Positions 52,922-62,099 of a DNA stretch of 64,000 nt are shown here, one piece after another (the stretch's first letter is position 1; each line of letters opens with the position of its first letter). Position numbers and translations under genes: made by a program. The stretch lies in contig CAJXUA010000006.1 in the NCBI GenBank assembly GCA_913060695.1, positions 124,001-188,000 on the forward strand. The letters run 5' to 3'. The stretch is from an uncultured Gammaproteobacteria bacterium (GTDB lineage: Bacteria; Pseudomonadota; Gammaproteobacteria; Pseudomonadales; Pseudohongiellaceae). The notes under the pieces were generated by a model. It saw nothing but the letters and a program-made list of their open reading frames with translations. It was not told the DNA's origin and did not search any database.

Positions 52922-55198
52922 ATGATGCTGGAAAGACTGCGAGAAATAGTCCAAGAGGTAAACACTGCGAAGGACCAGCAGTCGGCCCTCGATGTCATCG
53001 TATCCCGTGTACGCGAAGCCATGAATACCCAAGTGTGTTCTGTCTATCTTCTCGACCCCGAAATCAATAGCCACGTACTCATGGCCTCCGAAGGCTTGAA
53101 GAAGGAATCTGTTGGCCATGTTCGGCTGCAGGTAGGAGAAGGCTTAGTAGGTTTGGTGGCAAGTAACGCAGAGCCGGTGAATCTAGAGGATGCCCGTTCC
53201 CACCCCAACTATCTTTATCTTTCCGAGACAGGGGAAGAGCAGTTTAGCTCCTTCCTCGGCGTGCCCATTATTCACCATCGCAAAGTGCTCGGCGTGTTGG
53301 TTGTGCAGCACCGCGAGAAGCGCAGTTTCGATGAGGGCGAAGAGGCTTTCCTGATCACGCTGTCAGCACAGCTGGCTGGCGTGATAGCAGCCGCCGAGGC
53401 CACTGGCGCCATACAAGGCATTAGCCCCTCCGGTCAGCGCAAGTCCGATACCAGTTTCAACGGCGTGGCCGGTGCGACCGGTGTCGCCATCGGCCATGCT
53501 GTGGTGGTCTTTCCACCGGCAGACCTCGATCTTATCCCGCAACGCGTCTGTGCTGATATCGACAAAGAAGTGGATTATTTCAATGCGGCATTGGAGTCAG
53601 TGCGCAACGATATGAAGGCACTTACCAGTACCCTAGAGACGCGCCTACGCCCTGAGGAGCAGGATCTGTTCGGGGTCTATCTACGGATATTAGATGACGA
53701 TGCCTTGGGCAAGGAAGTTATCGAGCGCATCCGCAATGGCCAGTGGGCCCAAGGCGCTCTGGCCGAAGTTGCGAAAGACCATGTTCGCGCCTTTGAGATG
53801 ATGAAAGACGCCTACTTACGCGAACGCGCAGCCGATATCAAAGATCTGTGTAGTCGTGTGCTGTTCTACCTACAGAATCGCGATGCTGTAAAAACTGAGT
53901 ATCCAGACGACACCATCTTGGTAGGCGAAGAGCTCACGGCGGCCATGCTGGCCGAAGTCCCTAAAGAAAAACTCATGGGCCTAGTGTCCGTGCGTGGCTC
54001 AGGAAACTCACACGTCGCGATCTTAGCGCGAACAATGGGCATCCCTACGGCCATGGGCGTGGTGGATCTTCCTTATCGTCAACTAGATGGTCGCGAGCTA
54101 ATCGTGGACGGTTATAACGGACAGGTTTACAACAATCCTAGTGATCAGCTACGCAATCGCTACCGTGAAATAATCAAAGAGGAAGAGCAGCTCGTGAAGG
54201 GTCTAGAGGGGCTTATCGACCTGCCCTGCGAGACCCTCGACTCCCACCGCGTGAATCTGTGGGTGAATACCGGACTGATGTCCGATGTGGTGCGCTCCCT
54301 GGATCACGGCGCCGAAGGCATTGGGTTGTTTCGCACCGAGGTACCCTTCCTGTTGAGTGAGCGCTTTCCGAGCGAGCAGGAGCAGGCCTCGATCTATAGG
54401 GAGCAGTTGTTCGCCTTCGCACCGAAGCCTGTGACGATGCGGACACTCGATATCGGCGGCGATAAGGCCCTGCCCTATTTCCCAATCCAGGAGGAGAACC
54501 CATTCCTTGGTTGGCGTGGAATTCGTGTCACGCTGGACCACCCAGAGATATTTATCGCGCAAGTGCGCGCCATGATTCGTGCGAGTGAAGGGCTGGATAA
54601 TCTGCAGATCATGCTGCCCATGATCTCGAATGTTCAAGAGGTCACAGGCTCGATTCAGATCATCAAGCGCGCCTTCCGGGAACTGCGCGAGGAGGGCCTA
54701 GACGTGCGCATGCCGCCGATAGGCGTGATGATCGAACTACCCGCAGCGGTGTATCAGACCCGTGCCCTGAGCCGTCTAGTAGACTTCATCTCGGTGGGCA
54801 GCAACGATCTCACTCAATACATTCTTGCGGTGGACCGTAACAACCCCCGTGTTGCGAGTTTGTACTCGTCCTTCCATCCGGCGGTTTTGCAGGCATTGCA
54901 GTTCGTGGTGGAGCAGGCTCACTTGGAAAACAAGACTGTCAGCATTTGCGGTGAAATGGCGGGGGACCCAGGCGGCGCAGTGTTGCTCATGGCGATGGGT
55001 TTCGACGTCCTGTCGATGAACGCTACAACCCTGCTTAAGGTGAAAGCCGTGGTCCGCAGCATGACCTTCACCTCGGCGAAAGAGCTGCTCGAACAAGTGA
55101 TGGCGATGGATGATGCGCAGATGGTGCGTAGTTGTGTCGATCTGGCGCTGTACAATGCGGGGGTTGATAGACTTCTGCGATCCTCTCGTAACAACTAA
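52922..55198 (+). CDS. ptsP: Phosphoenolpyruvate-protein phosphotransferase of the nitrogen PTS (EI-Ntr)
   Basis: Enzyme of 758 residues that starts the PtsP-PtsO-PtsN regulatory chain. A GAF domain (about 17-160, MLERLREIVQEVN onwards) senses nitrogen state; the EI part follows with the phosphohistidine His364 in GSGNSHVAILAR, and the PEP-binding TIM barrel has GLFRTEVPFL, DIGGDKALPYF and SICGEMAGDP. The GAF domain separates it from PtsI. The next ATG, at 52925, is an equal choice of start. Confidence 0.93.
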   Translation: MMLERLREIVQEVNTAKDQQSALDVIVSRVREAMNTQVCSVYLLDPEINSHVLMASEGLKKESVGHVRLQVGEGLVGLVASNAEPVNLEDARSHPNYLYLSETGEEQFSSFLGVPIIHHRKVLGVLVVQHREKRSFDEGEEAFLITLSAQLAGVIAAAEATGAIQGISPSGQRKSDTSFNGVAGATGVAIGHAVVVFPPADLDLIPQRVCADIDKEVDYFNAALESVRNDMKALTSTLETRLRPEEQDLFGVYLRILDDDALGKEVIERIRNGQWAQGALAEVAKDHVRAFEMMKDAYLRERAADIKDLCSRVLFYLQNRDAVKTEYPDDTILVGEELTAAMLAEVPKEKLMGLVSVRGSGNSHVAILARTMGIPTAMGVVDLPYRQLDGRELIVDGYNGQVYNNPSDQLRNRYREIIKEEEQLVKGLEGLIDLPCETLDSHRVNLWVNTGLMSDVVRSLDHGAEGIGLFRTEVPFLLSERFPSEQEQASIYREQLFAFAPKPVTMRTLDIGGDKALPYFPIQEENPFLGWRGIRVTLDHPEIFIAQVRAMIRASEGLDNLQIMLPMISNVQEVTGSIQIIKRAFRELREEGLDVRMPPIGVMIELPAAVYQTRALSRLVDFISVGSNDLTQYILAVDRNNPRVASLYSSFHPAVLQALQFVVEQAHLENKTVSICGEMAGDPGGAVLLMAMGFDVLSMNATTLLKVKAVVRSMTFTSAKELLEQVMAMDDAQMVRSCVDLALYNAGVDRLLRSSRNN

Positions 55199-55403
55199 GA
55201 GACTCTTACGGTCTGTTAGTTTATCGGAATAAACGGGCGCTTGAGCTGAACGCGAGCACTATTCCTACATCTTTTGGTCTGTAATTGGGGATAATGCGCC
55301 CATGGACAGCTTTAGGAGATGAAGCCCAACAAGGACGTACCGAGTACTGGCGGCTCTAAGGATAGTCTCGTCAGGCTCATTTTCAGCTAGGGGACGATTA
55401 CTA

Positions 55404-55721
55404 ATGTCACAGGAACTACAACCCAAGCCCGCTTTGGCAGGTACTCAAGCACACGAGAAGAATAAGTTTATCTTGCGTCTGCCCTGCGAATATCACGCAC
55501 ATTTGACGGAAATTTCCCGCTTGAATCGGCGCAGTATGAACTCCGAGATTACGCTGCTTCTGGAGCAGCATCTCACAGAGCTTCTGGCCCGCGGCATGCA
55601 GTCTACTGTCGAGAGCCTGAATTTGAATCCAGTCTTGCCCCAGCCTGCACATAAAGTGGTTAAGAAGTTTCAGTCGCTGTCCCTCGAGAAGAAGAAGGCG
55701 CTGTTGGCACTACTTGGTTAA
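55404..55721 (+). CDS. Ribbon-helix-helix (Arc-like) DNA-binding protein
   Basis: Protein of 105 residues. The Arc/RHH motif lies at about 20-58: KNKFILRLPCEYHAHLTEISRLNRRSMNSEITLLLEQHL, a beta strand followed by two helices. The N-terminal 20 residues and the Lys-rich C-terminus are tails. A regulator is inferred; targets unknown. It lies between ptsP and lgt with 200 bases on the 5' side (55199-55403), where I see no further feature beyond a possible promoter. Confidence 0.75.
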   Translation: MSQELQPKPALAGTQAHEKNKFILRLPCEYHAHLTEISRLNRRSMNSEITLLLEQHLTELLARGMQSTVESLNLNPVLPQPAHKVVKKFQSLSLEKKKALLALLG

Positions 55722-55840
55722 GGGGCTAGGCGCCGTTTAACCTTGACAAGGCCTAAGACCATAGGGGAGCATCACGGCACACGTTACGGCCATGCGCTTA
55801 ATCAGTATGCCGTACTTCACCCCTTGCTAAGATCCGGTGC

Positions 55841-56635
55841 ATGTTCACTTACCCGCAATTCGACCCCGTCGCTTTTTCTTTAGGTCCACTCTCCGTGCAT
55901 TGGTACGGCATCATGTACATCGTGGCATTCGGTGGCGCGTGGCTATTAGCCCGGTATCGGGCGAGTAAGTCCCCCGGGCAGTGGAATGACGAGCAGATCT
56001 CCGACCTAATCTTCTATGGTGCTCTTGGCGCAGTACTGGGCGGCCGCATTGGTTCGGCTCTTTTCTACAATTTTGACAAGATGCTGTCCGATCCGACCTG
56101 GGTGCTGAGGGTCTGGGAGGGAGGCATGTCCTTCCATGGCGGCATACTAGGCGTCATGGCGGCTCTGTACTGGTACTCTCGTAAGCTCAACAAGCCCTAT
56201 TTCGAAGTGCTCGATTTTATAGCCCCCTTAGCCCCCTTCGGACTAGGTGCAGGGCGTTTAGGCAACTTCATTGGTGGCGAGTTATGGGGCCGGCATACCG
56301 ACGTGGCATGGGGCATGGTCTTCCCCCATGTCGACGCCTTCCCTCGTCACGCCTCGCAGCTCTATCAATTCGCTCTCGAAGGAGTATTACTCTTTAGCGT
56401 AGTCTGGTGGTTCTCCTCCCGGCCACGTCCCATGTACGCAGTCTCAGGCCTGTTCGGCATTGGCTATGGGCTGCAGCGCTTCTTCGTGGAGTTCTACAGA
56501 GAGCCCGACGAGGGGATTGGTTTTGTCGCACTAGACTGGATGACGATGGGACAAATCCTCTCGCTGCCGATGATCATCGCGGGCATCGTGCTCATGGTTA
56601 TGGCATATCGAAAGCCCGCACAGGCCAAATCCTAA
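55841..56635 (+). CDS. lgt: Prolipoprotein diacylglyceryl transferase
   Basis: Inner-membrane enzyme of 264 residues with about seven transmembrane segments that moves diacylglyceryl from phosphatidylglycerol to the Cys of lipoproteins. Landmarks are HWYGIMY near the start, GGMSFHGGILGV and the Lgt signature GRLGNFIGGELWGR. It provides the modification needed by the lipoproteins in this window. thyA follows after 34 bases. Confidence 0.95.
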   Translation: MFTYPQFDPVAFSLGPLSVHWYGIMYIVAFGGAWLLARYRASKSPGQWNDEQISDLIFYGALGAVLGGRIGSALFYNFDKMLSDPTWVLRVWEGGMSFHGGILGVMAALYWYSRKLNKPYFEVLDFIAPLAPFGLGAGRLGNFIGGELWGRHTDVAWGMVFPHVDAFPRHASQLYQFALEGVLLFSVVWWFSSRPRPMYAVSGLFGIGYGLQRFFVEFYREPDEGIGFVALDWMTMGQILSLPMIIAGIVLMVMAYRKPAQAKS

Positions 56636-56669
56636 GAAACACGAATCACAGTTTTGAGTGTAAGCGAAT

Positions 56670-57464
56670 ATGAAACAGTACCTCGATCTCCTACAAAGAA
56701 TCCTCGACGAAGGCGCGACTAAGGGCGACCGCACAGGCACAGGCACGCAGTCGGTGTTCGGCCATCAAATGCGTTTCGACCTTAGCGCTGGCTTTCCCGT
56801 GCTTACGACCAAGAAGCTGCATCTGCGCTCGATCATTATCGAACTCCTGTGGTTCCTAAGTGGCGATACCAATATCTGCTATTTGAAAGAGAATGGCGTA
56901 TCGATTTGGGATGACTGGGCGGATGAAAACGGGGACCTCGGACCCGTCTACGGATTTCAGTGGCGTTCATGGCCAGGCCCAGATGGGCAGTCCGTCGATC
57001 AGATAAGCAAACTTATCGAACAGATCCGCAGCAATCCGAATTCCCGGCGCTTGATGGTCGTGGCCTATAACCCCGCCTATGTGGATCAGATGGCACTACC
57101 GCCATGCCATTCTCTTTTTCAGTTCTATGTAGCCGATGGCAAGCTCTCATGTCAGTTGTACCAACGCTCCGCTGATACCTTTCTAGGTGTGCCCTTTAAC
57201 ATCGCCTCCTATGCCCTGTTAACCCACATGGTGGCGCAGCAATGTGATCTAGAGGTAGGAGATTTCATCTGGACGGGTGGGGACACCCATCTTTACAGCA
57301 ATCATATGGAGCAGGCGGCATTGCAGCTAACGCGTGAGCCACTCGCACTACCCACACTGAAGATCAAGCGCAAGCCTGCAGATATTTTTAGCTACGCATA
57401 CGAAGACTTCGAAATAGTGGGCTATGAAGCGCATCCACATATCAAAGCGCCAGTGGCCGTATAG
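56670..57464 (+). CDS. thyA: Thymidylate synthase
   Basis: Enzyme of 264 residues, the same length as E. coli ThyA. It methylates dUMP using methylene-THF. Catalytic Cys146 is in [50 protein letters not shown] and the C-terminal [11 protein letters not shown] are conserved blocks. It is followed after 12 bases by folA, which recycles the dihydrofolate it makes. Confidence 0.97.
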   Translation: MKQYLDLLQRILDEGATKGDRTGTGTQSVFGHQMRFDLSAGFPVLTTKKLHLRSIIIELLWFLSGDTNICYLKENGVSIWDDWADENGDLGPVYGFQWRSWPGPDGQSVDQISKLIEQIRSNPNSRRLMVVAYNPAYVDQMALPPCHSLFQFYVADGKLSCQLYQRSADTFLGVPFNIASYALLTHMVAQQCDLEVGDFIWTGGDTHLYSNHMEQAALQLTREPLALPTLKIKRKPADIFSYAYEDFEIVGYEAHPHIKAPVAV

Positions 57465-57476
57465 AGAAGATTATCT

Positions 57477-57980
57477 ATGAAACTTGCTCTGATTTGGGCG
57501 ATGTCCCGAAATAGAACTATCGGTCGTAATAACTCCCTACCGTGGCATCTCTCCGAAGACCTCAAGTACTTCAAGCGCGTCACGATGGGCAAGCCCATCA
57601 TCATGGGCCGCAAGACTTGGGAGTCCATAGGACGGCCGTTGCCGGGCCGCTGTAATATTGTGATCACCACGGATCCAAATTATAGGGCCGAGGGCGTCAA
57701 GGTGGTAGGCTCACTAGAGGAGGCGATCTCGCTGGCCGATAGCGTCGGACTGATCGATGGAGCAGAAGAGGCAGTAGTAATCGGCGGGGCACAGATCTAT
57801 GCACTAGCACTACCCATGGCGGATCGGCTGTATATGACACAGGTTCATGCAGAAGTAGAGGGCGACGCATTCTTCCCGCAGTTCGATCTAAGCCAATGGC
57901 ATGAACTTGGCCGCGAAGATTTCTCCGCCGCCGGCCCGAACCCATATGACTATAGTTTTGTGGTGTTGGAGAGAATTTAA
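57477..57980 (+). CDS. folA: Dihydrofolate reductase
   Basis: Enzyme of 167 residues reducing dihydrofolate with NADPH. MSRNRTIGRNNSLPWHLSEDLKYFK contains the active-site acid Asp28 (equivalent to Asp27 of E. coli); MGRKTWESIG is the NADPH-site block. Operonic with thyA. A REPIN-like pair follows. Confidence 0.95.
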   Translation: MKLALIWAMSRNRTIGRNNSLPWHLSEDLKYFKRVTMGKPIIMGRKTWESIGRPLPGRCNIVITTDPNYRAEGVKVVGSLEEAISLADSVGLIDGAEEAVVIGGAQIYALALPMADRLYMTQVHAEVEGDAFFPQFDLSQWHELGREDFSAAGPNPYDYSFVVLERI

Positions 57981-58003
57981 GCTTGGTGGCAAGCGCTGGC
58001 GGT

Positions 58004-58072
58004 TGTAGGAGCGCTTGCCCGCGAATAGTTCAGTGCCACACCAAACCCTTCGCGGGCAAGCCCGCTCCTACA
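58004..58072. repeat. REP pair (REPIN-like) of Pseudomonas type
   Basis: Two inverted REP units: TGTAGGAGCG-CTTGCCCGCGAA (58004-58025) and, on the other strand, TGTAGGAGCGGG-CTTGCCCGCGAA (58049-58072), separated by 23 bases. The left unit lacks two G relative to the right. The core GTAGGAGCG...TTGCCCGCGA is the pattern of REP elements of pseudomonads. It sits after folA, the usual extragenic place, and could act as a transcript-end hairpin. No other copy was noticed in the window, and no RAYT transposase gene is present. Confidence 0.85.
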
Positions 58073-58118
58073 GTCAGAAAAATATTCCAGTCTTGTTAAA
58101 ACCGCAACTAGTTGTAGT

Positions 58119-59030
58119 TCAATCCAATGGAATAAATGCTAAAGCATTATTCGAATTCATTGGAATGACTAGTTGGTTTTGTACCGAGTCATAGCACATC
58201 GATGCCGCTGAGGGGATGCCGGTCGCAATCACTTCTGCCGCCTGGCCTGGTCGAATACGCGACACACTTCCGAAGCGCACGCTGCTCACATACTTCGTGT
58301 CATCGGCCATAATCACCACGCCGTCGTTACCGCCTTCTGCCGCATGTTCAGTCTTGATCACTTCGCCACTTGGGCTAAAGGTGACAACTGCGTTGTCGCC
58401 CACATTGACCACTACGATATTGCCCTGGTTGTCGACCGCCACACCGTTCGGTGCTGCAAGTGGAGCGCCCTCTGCGAATATAGAAGTCTGGCCGCTAGGA
58501 GTAATCTTATAGATACGTTCTGGCGCTCGTGTGTTCGAGGCGTACACCGTGCCATCTGGCGCTACGCCGATACCATTGAGCAGATTCGCGCCCTCAACCT
58601 CTACAGAACCCATAGGCTCCCCTGTCGCCAGATCGAACATGCGTACAGAGTCCAGATCCACGGCGTAGAGCACGCCATTGTTGATCGCGCTACCAAGTGG
58701 CTGGTTCAGCATTAGGCCATCGCGAGTCGCACCGATCCATTTGGAGGTATGCACGCTGCCATCGGGATTGATGAGAGATACATAGCCATCATTCTCTTCT
58801 AGCGTTGGCGAGATACCATTATTCATCGCGAGAATGAGGTTGCGCTCAGGGTCGAAGGTGCAACTCTCGGCAGTACGGAAACTACCGTAAACCTTCACGT
58901 TGCTAGACATTGGCGTCGCAACACCCGCCTCGTTGATAGTGCCGAGGGGTTCGCCCGCTTTGAATGTTTGTGCCTGTGTGCTGCCGCAGATTGCGAGGCT
59001 GATTAGGCCGGTCAACATGAGTTTGTTCAT
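58119..59030 (-). CDS. Exported beta-propeller (SMP-30/NHL-type) protein
   Basis: Protein of 303 residues with a Sec signal peptide (MNKLMLTGLISLAICG, cleavage after AQA-type site). The mature part contains repeated strands with NGIGVAPDGTVYASN and NGVAVDNQGNIVVVNVGD, the NHL/SMP-30 pattern of a six-bladed propeller. A gluconolactonase- or binding-type role is possible, but no catalytic residue set is identified. It is a single gene, with its end facing the REP pair. Confidence 0.75.
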   Translation of the reverse strand: MNKLMLTGLISLAICGSTQAQTFKAGEPLGTINEAGVATPMSSNVKVYGSFRTAESCTFDPERNLILAMNNGISPTLEENDGYVSLINPDGSVHTSKWIGATRDGLMLNQPLGSAINNGVLYAVDLDSVRMFDLATGEPMGSVEVEGANLLNGIGVAPDGTVYASNTRAPERIYKITPSGQTSIFAEGAPLAAPNGVAVDNQGNIVVVNVGDNAVVTFSPSGEVIKTEHAAEGGNDGVVIMADDTKYVSSVRFGSVSRIRPGQAAEVIATGIPSAASMCYDSVQNQLVIPMNSNNALAFIPLD

Positions 59031-59121
59031 GAACTTTTCTCCTTATTGTGTTGGCTTAAGCCGTCAGTTTTTTTGGACAGAATTATGCTGAGGTTCCCAA
59101 AAGACCCGATTCTTGGCGACT

Positions 59122-60447
59122 CTAGTTCAGTGCCTTAGAAAGAGCCTTGGAGTTACGCTGATAGTTATACATTTTCTGTTTCTTCTCAGGCAGTTCGCTA
59201 ATGGCGATAGGAGTGAAGCCCTTCTCCAGGAACCAGTGGGTGGTCTGAGTCGTGAGGACTATTACCCTAGACATGCCGGAGCGCTTGGCATGGGCCTCTA
59301 GCGCGGTGAGTAAGTCCTGACCACGCCCAGTGTCTTGATAGTCCTTGTGAATGGCGATGCAGGCAATCTCACCGCAATGTTCGTCCATTGGATAGAGCGC
59401 CGCGCAGGCGATAATCATGCCTTCGCGCTCGATGACAAAGAAGAAGCCGATCTCGGCCTCGAGCAATTCACGGGATCGATGCACAAGCACGCCTGCGTCT
59501 TCTAAGGGTGTGATTAGTTCGAGTAGGCCGCCAACATCTTCAATAGTGGCGCGGCGCAGGACTTCGAAATTCTCCTTCGATACCAGGGTGCCACTGCCGT
59601 CACGGGTGAAGAGTTCCTCGATTAGTGCCCCATTGTGTTCGAAGCTGATCAAATGGCTGCGCGGGACATTCTTGCTACAGGCCTTAAGCGCTGCGGTGAG
59701 GGCTTGGGCAACGCCATTGGCAGTATTCTCCTGCTTGGAGGTCACTGCGTTGAGCACGTCCTGTGCGGACGTAGGGCTCAGTGTGCTGACCATCTCGCCA
59801 TCGCCGTCGAGTATGCCGGTCTGCGGGATAAACATGATCAGTTTCTCTGCGTGCAAGGCGATGGCAACTTCAGTCGCGACATCTTCCGCAGAAAGATTGA
59901 AGACCTCCCCCGTGGGGGAATAGCCGAGATTGCTGAGCAGGACGATGTTATGGGCGAGCAGATGCTGTTCTATGGCCGCTGCGTTGACCTTGCGCACTAC
60001 GCCGGTGAGGGCATGATCGACGCCATCGAGCACCCCTAGAGGACGTGCGGTAATGTAATTGCCTCGCGCAACGGTGATATCTGCGCCATGCATCGGGGAG
60101 TTACTCAGGCCCATGGAGAAGACCGCTTCCACATCGATGCTCAGCGAGCCAACTATCTGCTTGATGATCTGCAGGCTGTCGGCATCGGTAATGCGTAGCC
60201 CCTTATGATAAGTCGACTCGATCTTCGCGGCGTCTAGTGCCCCATTAATCTGTGGGCGCGAGCCGTGTACAAGAACGAGTTTGACGCCAAGGCTATTGAG
60301 CAGATTAATGTCGTGCACGATATTACTGAAATTCGGATGTTCGAGCGCCTCACCTGGCAATAGCACAACAAACACCTTTTTTCTGTGGGCGTTGATGTAG
60401 CTGGAGGAGTAACGAAACCAGTCTATGTATTCGGGCAGATTTTGCAT
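59122..60447 (-). CDS. argA: N-acetylglutamate synthase
   Basis: Bifunctional-fold protein of 441 residues, first enzyme of arginine synthesis. The N-terminal amino-acid-kinase domain (about 15-280, KLVLVHGSRPQINGAL) binds arginine for feedback control; the C-terminal GNAT domain (about 295-430) has IACIAIHKDYQDTGRGQDLL, the acetyl-CoA site. Size and order match the classical ArgA of gammaproteobacteria. argE follows its start 85 bases upstream on the same strand, so the order of transcription is argE then argA. Confidence 0.94.
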   Translation of the reverse strand: MQNLPEYIDWFRYSSSYINAHRKKVFVVLLPGEALEHPNFSNIVHDINLLNSLGVKLVLVHGSRPQINGALDAAKIESTYHKGLRITDADSLQIIKQIVGSLSIDVEAVFSMGLSNSPMHGADITVARGNYITARPLGVLDGVDHALTGVVRKVNAAAIEQHLLAHNIVLLSNLGYSPTGEVFNLSAEDVATEVAIALHAEKLIMFIPQTGILDGDGEMVSTLSPTSAQDVLNAVTSKQENTANGVAQALTAALKACSKNVPRSHLISFEHNGALIEELFTRDGSGTLVSKENFEVLRRATIEDVGGLLELITPLEDAGVLVHRSRELLEAEIGFFFVIEREGMIIACAALYPMDEHCGEIACIAIHKDYQDTGRGQDLLTALEAHAKRSGMSRVIVLTTQTTHWFLEKGFTPIAISELPEKKQKMYNYQRNSKALSKALN

Positions 60448-60532
60448 GGGCGTGAATATAGTCTATTTATTGATTGTTATGAATAATTTTATAGTTTGCC
60501 ATTTTGACCTCAGCGCCGGCGTATAGGAAGCG

Positions 60533-61702
60533 TTAGAGGCAGTAATGGCGAATCAGCCCCTTAAGTGTTTCCAGATAGGGTGCAATACGATCTAGTTCCA
60601 AGTACTCGTCTGGCTGGTGGGCCTGATCGATGTCGCCTGGACCAAGCACTATAGTATCCATGCCGAGCCGTTGCAGATGCGGCGCCTCGGTGCCGAATGC
60701 GACCGTTGCGGCGCTATGCCCGGTCAGGCGCTCCGCGGTTTTCACTAACTCGTTCTCTGGCGCGGTCATGAAGGCAGGCAGACCCGCGAAAAGCGGCGCG
60801 ATTGTCGCCTTAACGCCGAAGCGATCTGCGATGGGGCTGACACGACGGCGAATCTCATCGCGCAACGCCTCGATCTCCATGCCTGGCAGTAAGCGAATAT
60901 CAAATTCCAGGCGACACTGACCGCAGATGCGATTGGGGTTATCGCCGCCATGGATGCAGCCAAGATTGAGTGTCGGGCGCGGTATCGTGAACATGGGATT
61001 CTGGTAGCGCGCCTGCATCTCCTGACGAAACACAATTAACTCGCCGATTACGCTATGCATCGCGTCCAACGCATTGTGGCCTAAGTCTGGGTCAGAGGAA
61101 TGGCCGCTTTGCCCTAGTAGTTCGATGGACTCCATCATGATGCCTTTGTGGGCATTGATGGGGCGCATGCCGGTTGGCTCGCCTATGACGGCGCAACGCG
61201 CTTTGGGGCGACCCAACTCTGCCAACGTGCGCGCCCCTTGCATCGAAGTCTCCTCGTCTGCCGTAGCAAGTACGATCAGGGGCTGCTTGAAGCTCAGGCC
61301 CTCGAAGTCTTTCAATGCCTCTAATATGAGAGCGAAGAAGCTCTTCATATCAGTGCTGCCTAAGCCATAGAGGCGGCCATCCTTCTGCGTTAAGCGAAAG
61401 GGATTAACGTTCCATAATGCTTCATCTAAAGGCACCGTATCGGTGTGTCCGGCTAGGACGAGCCCGCCGGGCCCAGTGCCTCGAGTGGCGATGAGATTCA
61501 ACTTCTCATTATCTTGGGTTTGCGCCGATGTACCGGGGCTCTTAACGCGTTCGCAGCTAAAACCACGTGCCTCGAATACCTCCGCTAAGTAATCGATTAC
61601 GGGGGTGTTGCTGATATCCAAGTCGGGGTTCGCCGAGCTTATGCTCGGGCGTGCGATCAACGCGTCGAGGTGAGTGAAGAAATCAGGTGTAGAGGGGGTC
61701 AT
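60533..61702 (-). CDS. argE: Acetylornithine deacetylase
   Basis: M20-family zinc hydrolase of 389 residues that deacetylates N-acetylornithine. Metal and catalytic motifs: VLAGHTDTVPLD (His and Asp), LATADEETSMQGA (general base Glu and metal Glu), and the dimerisation domain in the middle. Overlaps the pterin dehydratase gene by 4 bases at its start. With argA it places two arginine genes side by side. Confidence 0.92.
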   Translation of the reverse strand: MTPSTPDFFTHLDALIARPSISSANPDLDISNTPVIDYLAEVFEARGFSCERVKSPGTSAQTQDNEKLNLIATRGTGPGGLVLAGHTDTVPLDEALWNVNPFRLTQKDGRLYGLGSTDMKSFFALILEALKDFEGLSFKQPLIVLATADEETSMQGARTLAELGRPKARCAVIGEPTGMRPINAHKGIMMESIELLGQSGHSSDPDLGHNALDAMHSVIGELIVFRQEMQARYQNPMFTIPRPTLNLGCIHGGDNPNRICGQCRLEFDIRLLPGMEIEALRDEIRRRVSPIADRFGVKATIAPLFAGLPAFMTAPENELVKTAERLTGHSAATVAFGTEAPHLQRLGMDTIVLGPGDIDQAHQPDEYLELDRIAPYLETLKGLIRHYCL

Positions 61703-62058
61703 TTGGCCCCCATAGTATTGCTGGCGATCAAGTCGGTCTTGGCGGCCATGATGAAGTCATTCTCGTGTAGGCCATTAGCCTTGTGGGTCCACCACGACAC
61801 AGTTACCTTGCCCCATTCGAGAAGCAGGCTTGGATGGTGGTCTTCGCGCTCGGCGATTAGGCCAACCTTGTGGGTGAAGGCGGCTGCTTCCTTAAAGTCT
61901 GGGAAATGAAACTCGCGGCGTATCTGGTCCATGCCGTCAACGCTGACTTTCTTCCAGCGCGGGATCGCGGTGAGCATTTGATTCGCGTCCTCGGGCAACA
62001 TCGCACGTGTGCCGATCGTGCAGGGTTGGCAGTGCTTCTCAAAGAGTGTACGACTCAT
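61699..62058 (-). CDS. phhB: Pterin-4a-carbinolamine dehydratase
   Basis: Protein of 119 residues that dehydrates 4a-hydroxytetrahydropterin. The active-site motif is AEREDHHPSLLLEWGKVTVSWWTHK, with the paired His. The phenylalanine hydroxylase gene (phhA) it often accompanies is not in the window. Its end overlaps the argE start by 4 bases, so translation of argE is probably coupled. A 41-base gap separates it from hemW. Confidence 0.9.
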   Translation of the reverse strand: MSRTLFEKHCQPCTIGTRAMLPEDANQMLTAIPRWKKVSVDGMDQIRREFHFPDFKEAAAFTHKVGLIAEREDHHPSLLLEWGKVTVSWWTHKANGLHENDFIMAAKTDLIASNTMGAK

Positions 62059-62099
62059 GGGTGCTCCCCTTCAGCGGCGCTACAAGGCGCTCACAAAGA

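Noticed and set aside
54203-54637. 144-codon minus-strand ORF inside ptsP
   Set aside because: Antisense shadow of the EI domain of ptsP.
55321-55390. Possible 23-codon ORF after ptsP (ATG at 55319)
   Set aside because: The AGGAG touches the ATG with no spacer and the ORF is too short to support.
59417-59923. 168-codon plus-strand ORF inside argA
   Set aside because: Antisense shadow of argA; low-complexity Ser-rich translation typical of a wrong frame.
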